From contig OZ024865.1 of NCBI GenBank assembly GCA_964017155.1, positions 43,182,326 through 43,246,325 on the forward strand: a DNA stretch of 64,000 nucleotides, given 5' to 3'. Of the stretch, positions 48,914 through 61,345 are shown one piece after another (position 1 is the stretch's first letter; each line of letters opens with the position of its first letter). The translations under genes were made by a program, and so were the position numbers. Source of the stretch: Oasisia sp. SBJ-2009. Its lineage: Eukaryota; Annelida; Polychaeta; Sabellida; Siboglinidae. The notes below the pieces were generated by a model, which worked only from the letters and a program-made list of their open reading frames with translations, was not told where the DNA came from and did not search any database.

Positions 48914-50590
48914 GCAGACTTGCCACATGATACGGATTACCCGTATCTGATAAGGATTTTGGCGGGGTTTTAAGTGATACGGCCGTACTCTATTTTGATA
49001 CGGATTTTAGCTAAATTGATAGAGACATTATTTTTAACCACTTTATGTCCTTGCTTGCGTCACAAACCTGTACAGCATAGACAGAATAATCGATTACTGT
49101 TAGTAACTAAGTAAATCGATTCGAAACGAACGAACTAAACCACCGATTAGTTTATTGTAGCACGTAACAGATGGCGCGCTGGTAAATTTGTTGTGAAATA
49201 ATTATAAAACTTCGGTAATTTTCCAGTTACTGGCTTACATTATTTGGGCCTTTTCAAAACGGTTTTACCATGTTTTGTCGATGCCTATGTGTTTAGAATG
49301 TCATTCTGCATCACACCCGCTAAAAAGAAGTCGGATATATATATTGTTTAATTGTGTTTTTTATCAAATTAATGTCGTCGAGTCGACGTAAATAAGCCAC
49401 GATTTGCGAATATGTCCCCAAAACTAAGGCTACACATTAATGTCATCATTTTATAATAAATTTATAAAATATGGCAATTTATTTCGACTTCGCAATGCAC
49501 ACGTTAGACATCGCCTTTGACAAAGCTAGCCGGGGTTCGAGGCCTCCGATCTGTCTGGGCTGCGCTAACAGCTCGCGCCTTGTGACATCATCCTATTTAC
49601 GTCGACTCGACGGCATTAAATTGAACTAAAACACAATTAAAAATATATATCTGACTTCTTTTAGCGTGAGTGATGCAGAATGACATTCCCAGACATGCCA
49701 CATGATACGGATTACCCTTATCCGATACGGATTTTGGCTGTTTTTAAGTAATACGGCCGTAGTCCGTTTTGATACGGATTTTAAATAAATTTATGGAGAA
49801 TTTATTTTTACCCACATTATGCCATGCATGCGTCACAAAACTATACTGCGTAACGGAATAATTGTTTGCTGTTAGTGACTAAGTGACTTCTAAACGAACG
49901 AACTAAAACACCGATTAGTTTATTGTAGCGCGTAACAGATGGCGTGCTGGTAAATTTTAGTTCTCAAACCTGCAGCTGGTGGCTCAACGGGTGGGAACGG
50001 GGCGCGTGGCAGGCGCGTGACGATTATAAAAAGCTGTACAGGAAATGGAGCTCGACGCCGAGTTCAATGAAATCGCCTGGATTTCTGATTTCAATATGTT
50101 GACGCTTGCCAGTGAAACTTCGATATACGCGCGAACTGCTGAAATAAATTGTCATTATTTGATGACACTGTCTGTTTTGCGGTGCGCAGTTTCAACGTGC
50201 TGAAGTGAAGTAAAACTTCGGTAATCTTCCAGTTAACTGGCCCAAATAATAGAAAATACCGTTTTGATAAGACCTTAAATTAATAACTTAGGCTAAGCCT
50301 AAGACAGTCTTAGGCCAGTTAACTGGAATATCTGATTAATGATACGGATTGATACGGATTCTTACCAACGTTTAGGTCAAAAATACGGATTGCCATCTCA
50401 AAAATGTGGCAAGACTGCATTCCAAACACATACACATAAAAAACACGTCGAAAAAACGTGGAAAACCCCGTTTTGAAAAGGCCTTAATAACTTAGGCCAG
50501 TTAACTGGAAGATCTGACTAGTGATACGGATTCTTACAGAATAGTTTGTCAAAAATACGGATTGCCATCCCAAAAATGTGGCATGTCTGC
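48914..50590. mobile_element. Nested TIR element (GCAGACWTGCCACAT ends)
   Basis: The left end GCAGACTTGCCACAT (48914) and the right end, complement of GCAGACATGCCACAT (ending 50590), are flanked by TGTA on both sides (48910-48913 and 50591-50594), a plausible 4-bp target duplication. Internal copies of the same end sequence at about 49691 and 50403-50417 suggest an element inserted into its own kind. A further inverted pair (about 49302-49396 and 49588-49688) around 'gtcgagtcgac' lies inside. Confidence 0.65.
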
Positions 50591-50682
50591 TGTAGTAGGC
50601 CTATGTGAGAAATAGAGCATAATTCTGCTGATCTTTCGGTTGCATTGCTCAAATAAACAAAGAGCCAGATGCAATCCATGTA

Positions 50683-50853
50683 TTAGATCCAGAAGCGTCC
50701 GATTTCTCGCAGTTCCCCATTCTTCGGTGCTTCTCTGAGCTCCTGGTACTTGGCTATATGATCACGAACAATATCCACTAAGTGACTGCACCAGTCTTCA
50801 CCGTATAAAGCAAATTTCGTGTTCGATAAGTTGGCAGATATAGTGGGGGCCAT
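50683..50853 (-). CDS. Unassigned short open frame
   Basis: Starting at ATG 50853, 56 codons encode a mixed-composition peptide ending 'GELREIGRFWI'. A longer version could start at 50925. Its composition is less biased than that of nearby chance frames, but I recognise no family. It lies inside the composite transposon region. It may be an exon or chance. Confidence 0.2.
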   Translation of the reverse strand: MAPTISANLSNTKFALYGEDWCSHLVDIVRDHIAKYQELREAPKNGELREIGRFWI

Positions 50854-51616
50854 ATTACCTCCATGGGCTTTATGCCAAGCGTATCCTACGTAATTAAAAC
50901 AGAAACAAGGTCCATTATTCGACACCTAGAGATGCAGAGCTACAAAATGAGGTATTACATGCCATATGGTCAAGCAGTTTAATTTTCGCGCCCGCACAGT
51001 CCATGAGCAGGGTGCAAACACATTGACCTTGAAATGTATCGGCGACCTTGACTTTCAGAATAATTCATGTATAGCAATGTGAACAATCAAATTTAACAAC
51101 ATAAAAACATTAAGTCAAGATCATCGTTAGTGTCGATGCACTAAAGACAGTAGCGCCCGCGCAGTCAATGCGCGGGATAACACGCATTGTCCTTGATTGT
51201 TATCATTGACCTTGACCTTCAATATAATAATTTTAATGCGCACAATCAAACTGAAAAACAAATTAGAAACATTAAGGCGACAGTTAGATCATGATTATTA
51301 TCAGTACAATAAAAATAGTAGCACATTAGAAGACCCAATATGCGATAATTACAATTTCAGTTATTTAGAGTGTGGTTTAGGTTTTCACCCACAGCGGGCA
51401 TAATTTTCGAGACACAGAGATCATCTTGGTATCAAATCGAAGCTAATGACGGTGGAAAGTTTTCAAGGCATCAAATTGCCATTTTGCTACACTTGTAAAT
51501 ATTCATTTATGACACTAACCTGTCAGGCGGAAGACAATGCTTTTCATTTTTGAATACGTAGATGTGCTCATGTATGTACCAATTGTATATGGGTTTTTAC
51601 CTGAAATAAATGTATT

Positions 51617-51642
51617 CGTATTCGTATTCGTATTCGTAATAG
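51617..51642 (+). repeat. Short ATTCGT hexamer tract
   Basis: About four ATTCGT units. This is another hexamer-period repeat outside the gene cluster. Confidence 0.7.
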
Positions 51643-52011
51643 TTTGGCCCAGTCGGTGACACTATAAGGTGATAGTGACCTCTGCATGATCTGAAACAAT
51701 AGTAATATAAAATCTAGTGCCATTAACATAAGGAGGCCTCGCCATCTGCGCACGATCGGCGAGACTCCCACCGTGACAATCCACTACCAGGGAAACCAGT
51801 CGAGGATTTGACCATCTGAAAGCGGACACATCTCCGCAAGAGAAACACTCCGACTTATAAAGAGGGTATGGTAATAATCAGTTCGATTTGTTATCTTTCT
51901 TTTTAAATGATGAGGAAATCACTAAGAGGAAAGATTAAAAAGCAACTGAATGAAGCCAACTCTCGCACGGCCGTGTGCACCGTGGATAACGTATGGTAAT
52001 ATTCACTCGGA

Positions 52012-52344
52012 ATGATGCCCCGGGTGCTGGCCTGTTTCAGGGTTACACCAGTGCTATTACTCGGACCACGGACATTCGTAGTTCACCTTCATTGGCCTAA
52101 CGATCTCTCAACCGTCGAACTGAACACGATTGACGCCTATAAGATGCAATCTGAGTCTGGCATGAGACTCAATGAATTATATGACATGGAGAACCGTATC
52201 CAGTGTAATTACAATGTAAAATGGAACTCACTAAGAGAGTCGTTAGTTTCTCCCGCGCGCCGGGCAACGCCTGCTCGCGTGTCGCATGTCGCCACCCTGG
52301 TCGTCGGTACGATCGGCGGGCTTTGGCAGGCGTTCGAAAGTTAG
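52012..52344 (+). CDS. Unassigned open frame, possible TE fragment
   Basis: A 110-codon frame of ordinary composition in a locally GC-richer stretch (about 51730-52570), followed by an AATAAA at about 52576. The GC shift against its AT-rich surroundings suggests an inserted element. I recognise no domain. Confidence 0.25.
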   Translation: MMPRVLACFRVTPVLLLGPRTFVVHLHWPNDLSTVELNTIDAYKMQSESGMRLNELYDMENRIQCNYNVKWNSLRESLVSPARRATPARVSHVATLVVGTIGGLWQAFES

Positions 52345-52794
52345 ACGTTAGACGAAGTTAGTCATAGTTATTCCGCTGTTTATCCGCGCCATCGAGGCAT
52401 CTGGCGTATTAATCGAGTCATTGTTACTACCGATGGGGGCATTTAGCGTATTCAGTTGAATCACTGTTACTCACGCCGTTTACCCGATGTTTCGAGGCGC
52501 TATGTCCCGTAGACAAGTGGGACTTTATGCGCGTCCGACTGCTCTATACAAGTCAAGTGAAAGGTTTTGGTAAAAAATAAACAGAACTTTACATTTTTCC
52601 GCCGCGTGTGAAATGAATCTTACAGGATATAGCACAACACCATGATACGACCCACAGCAAACATTCGTTCATCCTTTATTTTTTTTAATTCTTGCTGCAG
52701 CAACTGCTTATGTTGCAATTTAAAGTGAACATTTTCTTTCCCAACATTTCCCCGTTGTAGTGGTGTAACGTAACATTGAGCATGCATCACAGTG

Positions 52795-53330
52795 ATAACA
52801 AGATTTAACAAGATTTAACAAGATTGCCACCTAGAGAATCAACTCTAGATGGCAGGTGGACAAGGAAGCCGTTTGGCTTATCGAGAGTCCAACCTATCTA
52901 TCTAAGTATACCCTGCCCGTCTTAGGTATATGTCAATTTTATTTTTAAACATATTAACACTTCTAGCACCTACACAATCAGCTGATAATTTGTTCCATTC
53001 GTTTACTATTCTTTGGGAAAATGAAAATTTTCTAATATCTAGTCTACACTGCTTCTTTGCTAATGCAACTCCATGTCCTCTAGTCCTTCTCTCTTCCTTG
53101 ACCGTGAAAAAAATATTTCTGTCAATATTTTCATACCCATTCAATATTTTTAAAACCTCAATCTGATCTCCTCTCAATCTTCTGGTTTCTAGTGTTGTTA
53201 GACCACATTCTTTTAGACGCATTTCATAACTAATATTCCTGAGTTTTGGTATCATTTTTGTTGCTCTCCTTTGTACTCTTTCTAGCATATGAATATCCTT
53301 CTTGCGATAAGTAGAACATACGTTATTGCC
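52795..53330 (-). mobile_element. 5'-truncated CR1-like LINE with 3' hairpin and tail
   Basis: The minus strand 53288-52902 encodes the polymerase C-terminus: 'LERVQRRATKMIPKL', 'LKECGLTTLETRRLRGD' and 'FSFSQRIVNEWNKL' are typical of the CR1/L2-like RT tail. After the stop come a short 3' UTR, a stem-loop (52853-52826) and a tail of three ATCTTGTTA-type units. This matches CR1-type elements, which end in short tandem repeats rather than poly-A. A second copy of the same 3' end is at 63471-63724. Confidence 0.88.
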
Positions 53331-53339
53331 TGTTTTTTA

Positions 53340-55310
53340 ATATTAAGGATGATGTAACAGACTATCCACATTTCTTCTGTCACTTATACAACTATGTGTG
53401 CAGCAACACTTTCTGTTTCTTTTTGTTTGTAGAGATCTGTTGTGATAGTAAGGAAAAAATATATACTTATTAGGTTTTCCATCGAACTGGTCAAATTATA
53501 ATGCTTGCATTGCAAAATTGTATCCCCTTTTCAAAATCCGGTTAGAAAGGTTCCTCCTAAATTTGTATTTCCTAACAACAACAAATAATTAACTGTCTGG
53601 ATCTGTTTTGCACATCACGCAGCATACCTCTCACGGACTGACGCAGTCTTTTTGCAAATAATGTACCCATGGTTAGATAAACTTCAAATTCAACTCTCTT
53701 AGCACACCCAAGGTTAACGTAAACAATTGTGTGTAAGTAAGCACATTATACGTGCGGGCTTGCAGCATGCCCTTTTAAAACTTAAAAATAACTGTACTTG
53801 TAATTAAAAATTAAACTAGTTTGGTTGCTATAATTACGAAATTGCGTTACAATATATCTCAAGCTTAAAAATGGGCTAAATTAGCTTACATAAAATATAG
53901 CATGACAGTGACAGCCAGACATATTGCCAGTGGATGTCACAGAAACAGTCCTTTCAAGTTTCAGATGAAAAACACGAAACATACAAATCAAGTCAAATGG
54001 GAAATTAAATGTGACGATGAATAAGCTTGCTTGACATAATATATCACGGACAGTTACTTAAAGGTTGGGATTGGGAAGCCAATCAAATTAAGACAGTACA
54101 TGACTCACCGGCTCCTGCCCCTGATTAGCCTGTAATAAAAGGCCATATATTGTCTATGCCAAACAATGGCATGCATTTTTTTTATGTTTCTGCACCATAA
54201 TCGGCATAAATACATAATTAATATATTATGCAAAATCGTCATTTCCTGTGTTTCTTCCCAGTTAACAGAGACGCTACAATATAGGGCTTATTATGCTTTC
54301 TGGATATGTTATAGTAAATATAACCGCCAGCACAATCGTCAGATTTGCAGTCAAAGAGCGGCATATTCATTACTACACACCCTCTAGGCGGCTGGCGCTT
54401 AATGACAATTTAATTGTGGATGGGGCTATTTATAGCACACGCCAACTCGTGTGTTTCAATCTGCTGTGCGGTCCCGTTTTTTCGATGGACTTTGGAACTT
54501 ATTAGCGCCACTGTTTTTGTATCAAGCATCGCAGGTTACGAGTGCTTAAAAGGGCTATTCTCGAAACAGTCACGATACTAATATTCACAAATGACTTGTT
54601 AAATGTGGTATATGTTTCAATGTGGTGTAAACTGACTAAAGACTGAAGAGTGAAGTTATGACTTACGGCAACTGTGACACGATGCCAATACTACGGGCAA
54701 TAGTGCAAATAATTTAAATTGAATATTAGGCATATTGTGTAATTATATATTACTAAATACTATGTAACACTATGTGCATTTCCCCTTTTTCGGGAGGAAA
54801 AATGTTCCGCTTACAGCTGGGTCTGGTATGCATATGGAAGTCGGAACGAATAATTAAATCCGTTTGTTGACAAAGTTGACGACCGGCATATGGTGATGGC
54901 ATGGCTATGGACGTACTCAATAAAAACGTCGAGAGCGCATTGCAAATGTGTTCTATTTATCAATGATTAATCTAGTATGTATTTATTTATTGTGTGGATG
55001 TATCAGCTATGTATTCGGTTGATTATCTTTAGACTGTGCCCTTCTATTCTATGCCATGGATATATATTATATATAATACGAAGTGTATAATTCACCTAAA
55101 GTCGGTACAGTAGTTATGGGACTATTGCACCGATAGTTTTTCGATGCATGTGCATTACAGGCTTTACAGCATGGGAATGCACAAGCCGTAGTTGCTGGTG
55201 TCAGATAACGTTGTTTTGGGGTGGGCGAATCTGTTAGAACGTTTGTTGAATTGCAGAATGCGCTACATTTGTTTGAGCAACAAATGCATATAGAGTCAGT
55301 TTTATGCCAG
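53340..55310. other. Intergenic, no recognised gene
   Basis: Only short chance frames; two at 54166-54505 overlap. I see no TE ends or RNA gene. Confidence 0.45.
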
Positions 55311-55316
55311 TCCTCA

Positions 55317-57520
55317 GGCTCAGGACACCTCAAATCACTTTACTTTCCTGGCAGACATGTCCAATTAAACACCATATTGAGGCATCCAGTCATGCTGCAA
55401 TTAATGCATGAAGACTGTTCACACATAAATATCCACCAGTGTCCATAGCCAGGTACTGGCACTGTCAAATACTTAACATTGCAGCACAGGATTTGACGCA
55501 GATTCTTTAAGTCCGATGCTTTATATAACAATCTAAATCTATGAATCACCACAATGGTCCCTGCAAAACTAACAAACTGTCATAGTCTATACCCAGAATT
55601 TCAAAAACAAATCAGTAATACTTAATGTTAGTAGCTGATATCCATGTCAGGTTTATCTCCATATTTTTCTGGTCACAACCTGTTCAGATGGCACTTCCTA
55701 TTGGGATTTTAGTGTATAGTGAATGTACACGTATATGTGAAGTATATCATAAATAGCAGTAAAAATGTTTTTTTTAATAAAATAAATAAATATAATTTAT
55801 TTAATAAACCCACACATCAGACAACATGGCAGAAGTGAAATGTAATAAAACACATCATAAAGAGCAGTAAAATAATAGTAAATTAATCAAACAATATTAG
55901 ACAATGTTTTTTTTTAAAGTTTACTTAATTAAGACTAGCATTTATAACTACAATGGCACAGGGAATGAACAATTTCTTAAACTGATTTGTCCTTCCTATA
56001 ATGGCACTTTCATGTGTCTACCTGGTGGAAGTTTTTGAAAAGCTGCATTTAGAGGATGTCCAAGATCATGTAATGTTTGAAAGGATTTCCTCTTCAGTGT
56101 CACAGTAGTATACAAATTTCTGGCCAATTAATTTGCTGACTAATTCAATATGCGAGAAACAAATTTGTTATTGGCGACACTGCCATACTTATTAAGTTAG
56201 AGCTGTATTTGATAACATTTAGGATCATATAAGTATTTTATATTGGATCCCTCATCAAATGCTTTCAATTAAGCCCCTTTAAAATATCTTTAAAGCTGTG
56301 TATTCCTTTAATGCTGCCTATCCTCCTTAGCTTCCTAGCATCTTCATCCATCCATTGGTGACTCATGCATTGTTTTACAATTATAAGTTTGCTTAATCCA
56401 TTAGTTTTTTCATGCCACTGAGCATGATCTTCGAGGATATTGGTGCAAAAGAATTCATTATTACTATTATTAAACAAACTCAAGAATGTGTTGACTGACT
56501 CACTAAAATGACAAAATTATTAACAGAGGATATGAAATTACTTATATAAAGGAGCAGTGTAGACTAAAAATCGGAAAGTTCTAATTTTACATAGGACTAA
56601 ATAAAAGGAATATATTGTCTGCCAATGGTGTGGGTGCTAGTAGCATGAATGTTTAGTTTAAAAATAGAATCAACATAAACTTCAGAAAACGAGCGTTACA
56701 CTTGGATAAGTAAGCTGGACTGCTGATTAACAAATGAGCTTCTTTGTTCACCTGCCATCTAGACAGGATTGTCTAGGTGGCAATCTTATTTTAATCAAAA
56801 AGTTGACATTTCAGTCCCCGGATGAAGCTAAAATGTTTATATATTTTGTACTTTCATTTCAGTTCTATCAGTTGTATTAATTTAGAATTTGCAGCATACA
56901 TGCAGCTGGTGCTCATACACATACATGCATATAAGCACTCACGCAAACATGCACACCCATGCACGCATAGTGTCGCACATACATGATAACACCAAATTTA
57001 ATCGTATAGCCCTGTAATTAGTAGATATATAGCTGATTATGTGTGTGTTGACACACGTTAAAAAACACTTTAGTTTTAATAAAATAGTTCGCTATGCAGT
57101 AGAATTCCAATAGAAAGTGTCATCTGAACAGAGTGTGACTAGTAAAATATAGAGATAAACCCTGATATGGATAACAGCTTCTGACATCTAGGTACCACTG
57201 ATTGTTTTTAAGATTCTGAGCACAGACTATGACAGCTTCGTAGTATTAGTAGTATTGCAGCCCTGGACCATTGGGTTAGATTTCTGTCAAAAGCATCGGA
57301 CTTAGAGAAACTGGGTCAAAAACTGTGCTGCAGTGTTAATTATTTAATACCTGATTATAAACATTAGTGGATATTTTTGTATGAACAGTTTTTGTACATT
57401 AACTGTAGCATGACTGAAAGCTTCCTAAAAATGGATATGGTGTCCAATTGGAAGTACCGGTATCTGCCAGGAAAGTAATGTGGCTTGAGAAGTCCTGAGC
57501 CTGAGGACTGGCTACTGCAC
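55317..57520. repeat. Inverted repeat, ~420-bp arms, ~1.4-kb spacer
   Basis: The segment 55317-55730 is matched by the reverse complement of about 57095-57520. Paired landmarks include 'agtcctcaggctcagga' (55310) with 'cctgagcctgaggact' (57485), and 'aagtccgatgctttat' (55519) with its complement near 57290. The spacer holds a LINE 3' end (56754). On the minus strand 55552-55067 has a Cys-containing frame with a single TAA at 55340-55342. The other arm does not preserve the frame, so I do not call a gene. Confidence 0.7.
56754..56800 (+). mobile_element. LINE 3'-end hairpin fragment
   Basis: The stem-loop 'gccatctagac..gtctaggtggc' at 56754-56781 is the plus-strand equivalent of the 3' hairpin at 52826-52853 and is followed by an ATCTT-rich tail. 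Only the extreme 3' end is recognisable. Confidence 0.65.
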
Positions 57521-57639
57521 CAACTCAACCAGAGGTGAAATTTCACTCACATGTGCACCCGTATAAATGATGACTACATGCACACTTACAGTGCCAAATT
57601 CCAATTAGCTATAAAGTTATGGTTGAGTGAATAGCGGAC

Positions 57640-57790
57640 CAGTTATATCTGTTTTATCAGATTCAAGCTTACTATTAACGTGTGCTGGAATCCAAATATG
57701 ACAAGACAATAACATTATTTTTAAAAATCTTGTTGTTCTTGTTCTTTAAAAAATGCCCTTATGTCAAAGGTGATTTGTTATTTGGATATT
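57640..57790 (-). repeat. ~200-bp dispersed repeat, copy 1
   Basis: Diverged member of the family centred on 'cacatggccaaatcacctt' and 'gtcatatttggaccccagc'. The minus strand reads the consensus direction. Confidence 0.55.
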
Positions 57791-58139
57791 ATACGCTTAA
57801 CATAATCATATATATAAACCTGTAATGTGCAAAGTTTCAACGTGTGGTCTCAGTTCATTCAACTTCAGATAATGTTGTATTGATTCCCCTGTTTTCACAC
57901 TTCACATCTGCAGTAAATATTTGTTATGAATTTGGAATGCTAATAACTTTCCTAATTTTTAAGTTATTGTATTAAATTTGCTACATAGTCTAGTTTCCAT
58001 ATGGAGACCTGGATTCGGAATTTATTGTTCCTATTTATGTAATATTTTAGAGTCATAGACATGACTATTTGGGCATTTATTCAAACAGGAATTATATTTT
58101 TCAAGTTTTGGGTTTTATTACAACTTGATTTTCGTCACA

Positions 58140-58335
58140 TACATATACTAAATGTTATACCTGGTATACCTGCAGGTGCTTGCTTCTTCAAAAGAAAGGT
58201 TATCATAATCAAATATAATATTTAAGTGTGGCTGGGGTCCAAATATGATAATAAAATATAAAATGTTACAAAATGCACTATTCCCAAAGGTGATTTGGCC
58301 ATGTGGGCAACTACCTAGTTTCTTATCCTTTCCTA
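58140..58335 (-). repeat. ~200-bp dispersed repeat, copy 2
   Basis: On the minus strand it contains 'gcccacatggccaaatcacc', then 'catatttggaccccagccac', then 'ctttcttttgaagaagcaag'. It is clearer than copy 1. Confidence 0.65.
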
Positions 58336-58699
58336 GGATTAGCAAACATGTATTACCAGTATATTTGCCAACTATTAACTTGTCTCAATTCGTTCAATTT
58401 TAAATAATGTTGTGTTTATAGTGCTAGGGAACAAGCTAACCAACTCTATCAATAAAAAATAAGTATTTTCCAGAAAAAGTTATTATTTTATTTGCAAATT
58501 GCTTAAATTGTGTTAATTTTATAAAGCGCAATTTCCAATAATACCCTCAAAGCGCAGTACAAGACTAATAACCTAAACATTATATAGCACATATATAAGC
58601 ACAATAAATAGAAAACCAAAATCTTATATAATAGTTATGAAAACAGTCAAATCATTTTAATCACTTCAATAAATAAAATGAATAAAATGTATTTAAGCA

Positions 58700-58945
58700 C
58701 TATTTACATATATACACAATAATGGGTAGATAACACGTAGGAGTTAACATATAGTAAAGGCTGAAAGAAAAGAAAATGTTGCAATATTCTGCTTTGAACA
58801 TGTACGTCTTTAGAGTCTGTTTGAACATTGATAGGCTCCCACCACACTTTATATGAATTGACAGTGAATTCCATAGTTGAGGTCCAATCACATTGAAGGA
58901 ATGATCACCAACACTAACAAGCTTAGTATTCACATTAACGTTCAC
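58700..58945 (-). mobile_element. LINE reverse-transcriptase C-terminal fragment
   Basis: The minus strand encodes 'VGDHSFNVIGPQLWNSL' and 'LSMFKQTLKTYMFKAEY', the usual LINE polymerase C-terminal 'G-x-x-S-F-x-x-x-x-P-x-L-W-N-S-L ... F-K-x-x-L-K-T-Y-x-F' block. It is only the last 80 codons and heavily 5'-truncated. Confidence 0.85.
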
Positions 58946-59559
58946 ATTACATTAGACTTAGAATGATGATGCAATAGTTGCCATTATGATAAATTAGTCT
59001 TAAGCAATAATGCCACTACTACGTGGGCTTGACATAGATCAAAGTTGGACCTAGCAATTAGAGTCAGATTTAAATGCATAGACATTGTAATATTTTGATA
59101 AATTTATATTGTTTTTATTTATGGCAACAGCACTTTCTTCAATAAAATAGGCTCAGATGTCAATGTAAATGATTGACAGTAGATCATATTTCAATCACTC
59201 CCTGCTACAAAACTGAATTTGCAGATATTTATTTTATCACAGAGGCTGTTTTATGTGGACATTTCCCCCAAGCAAAGCCAGACAGACAACCAAGCCACCG
59301 AGTGTTATAGGAATCAATCACAGTGATACCTCTCATTGTTTTGTGAGAATTGTTTGAATATTTATACATTCCATGTTATGTAATAATACTTTTGATTAAA
59401 ATATAGTTATTTAGCAATTTATGAATAAAATAACTACCTTCACTGGAAAATATAGATTTGTGCTTAATTAATAGTTGCCTAACATGTTTTCGGGTGCCGA
59501 ACAGGGAATATCATCAACACATCATTATTTGAAATTGAATGATTTCAGATCACAAGTTA

Positions 59560-59965
59560 AAACTTCGCAAATATGCACGTATATTAATCATATTAAAGAT
59601 CATGTTTTAGCTAATTGCCCACATGGCCAAATCACCTCTGGCATCAGGACATTTTGTTAGCAATTTATGTATTCTTGTCATATTTGGATCACAGCCACAC
59701 GTGAATAGTATGCTTAATCTGAAAAGCTTTCTTTTAGAGAAGGACCTATAGGTATAAATTTCAAACCAGGTAATATATATATATAGTATGTGATGAGTGA
59801 TCAGATTGTATCCGTACCCCGAAACATAACAAATATAATTCTGGAGTGAACAAACGCCCAACTTTGGGTGCTTGTAACTCTGAAATTATCACATAAACAA
59901 AACCAAATAAGTTCAGAATCCAGTTTCCCATACAGGAGTTACGTTACGTTGCATATTGTAGAATA
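59560..59965 (+). repeat. ~200-bp dispersed repeat, copy 3, with downstream extension
   Basis: It contains 'gcccacatggccaaatcacc', 'gtcatatttggatcacagcc' and 'ctttcttttagagaagga', then an extension ('gaacaaacgccca', 'ttgtaactctgaaa') also found after copy 4. Copies 3 and 4 therefore form a direct repeat with a period of about 530 bp. Confidence 0.65.
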
Positions 59966-60069
59966 GTAACTTCAAAATTAATAAAGTTATCTGCATTCCA
60001 AAATCATGACAAAGATTTATTACAAAAACTCGGAATTTGTAGAAGTTGAATGATATGAGACAAGTTAAA

Positions 60070-60500
60070 ACTTGGCAAAGATATAAATTACCACAGTATA
60101 CGTATGTTAATCATATTAAAAGCTCATATTGCTGGATAAATGCCCACATGGCCAAACCACCTTTGGTATGAGGGCATTCTTTTAAAAACAATTATTTTCT
60201 TTGTCATATTTGGACCCCAGCCACATGTGTATTCAGCCACATGTGCTTATTCTGATGAGGTTTCTTTTAGAGAGGTATATACTTCAAAACAGGTAATTTA
60301 TACGGTATGTGATGAATGTTTATAGTAGTCGTAGATGATGAAAGTTGTAGCTGTACCCCAAAACATGAATAATGCTATTCTGAAGTGAACAAACGCCCAT
60401 TTTTGAGTGTTTGTAACTCTGAAACTATCATATAAATGCACACAAAAATCAGAATCCAGAAAATTAACATACACATTAAGAAATATATTAGCATTCCAAA
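60070..60500 (+). repeat. ~200-bp dispersed repeat, copy 4, with downstream extension
   Basis: Direct relative of copy 3, with the same order of core, 'tttcttttagagag' segment and 'gaacaaacgccca' extension. Confidence 0.65.
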
Positions 60501-60910
60501 ATCGTAAAAACAAATATTACTGCGGTCGCGATTGCAAAGCCAAAGAAAAGGTGTAACAGACTCTGTACTCAATGAACTATAAGTTTATAACTAATTAGAA
60601 TTTAACTCTAACAGTTTGCGTTTAGCGATCATTTAGATAGCTATATAATTATATTATGTATATATTATACATAACCATGTGTGAAATTTCATTAAAACTC
60701 GAGATGGTAACCTGGGAAGATTTCTGCATATTGGTTGATTTGGCATGGAATGAACCTATATTGTTTTAATCATAGATCTTAATAGTAACTGAAATATTTT
60801 CAAAATATTGCACATGGGACACTGTTAAACTACTAACAGCTTAAACACCATTAATTTTCATTTTGGATAGTTTGTAGTGACAATTCTGAAAGAAAATACC
60901 AACTATCACC

Positions 60911-61013
60911 CATTGTCATTGTCATTGTCATTGTCATTGTCATTGTCATTGTCATTGACATTGACATTGACATTGACATTGACATTGACATTGACATTGA
61001 CATTGTCATTGAT
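60911..61013 (+). repeat. CATTGT/CATTGA hexamer array
   Basis: About seven CATTGT units are followed by about nine CATTGA units and one CATTGT. The block switch by a single base repeats, at small scale, the organisation of the large arrays in the gene cluster. Confidence 0.9.
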
Positions 61014-61257
61014 TTGCTTGCTCCAGGACCAGGATGAAAGAATATTATTATTTTTAAATATCACCACCTATTATTATTATTGTGAACCACAATAGGGGGA
61101 TTAACTGTAGTAATACCCCAATACTAATTCTGCTAATGAGACACTATTTATTTTATCACATACAAATTAATAATCATAATGTCTAGATTTGTCATGAAAA
61201 GAAAGGCACTGCCCAGTAGCACTAATTTTCGGGGTACTATAACGGTAACGGTAATTT

Positions 61258-61345
61258 GTGTTTTAGAACAATTTAAACACGCCGAGTCGAAAGAAATCGC
61301 CTCCGGCTCCGCGCTTCTGGTGCTGTTTAAATTGTTCTAAAACAC
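61258..61345. repeat. Short inverted repeat, probable MITE core
   Basis: 'gtgttttagaacaatttaaa' at 61258 is complemented perfectly at 61324-61345 around a 44-bp GC-rich loop. The flanking 'ctgacttctttg ... gtgatg' resembles 49660-49685 in the 48.9-50.6 kb element. Confidence 0.6.

Larger units (their letters stand above)
48368..51545. mobile_element. Composite DNA transposon with ~170-bp TIRs
   Basis: The sequence at 48368-48542, from 'tccgcctgacaagttagtg' to 'gcccgctgtgggtgaaaacc', is repeated inverted at about 51373-51545. The interior contains a second, nested TIR element (48914-50590) and two approximately 160-bp-spaced repeats near 50985 and 51150 ('gcgcccgc.cagtc.atg'). No transposase was recognised, so it would be non-autonomous. 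Confidence 0.6.

Noticed and set aside
49535..49560. 'ggggttcgaggcc', resembling a tRNA B box
   Set aside because: No A box at a suitable distance and no cloverleaf; it lies inside a TIR element.
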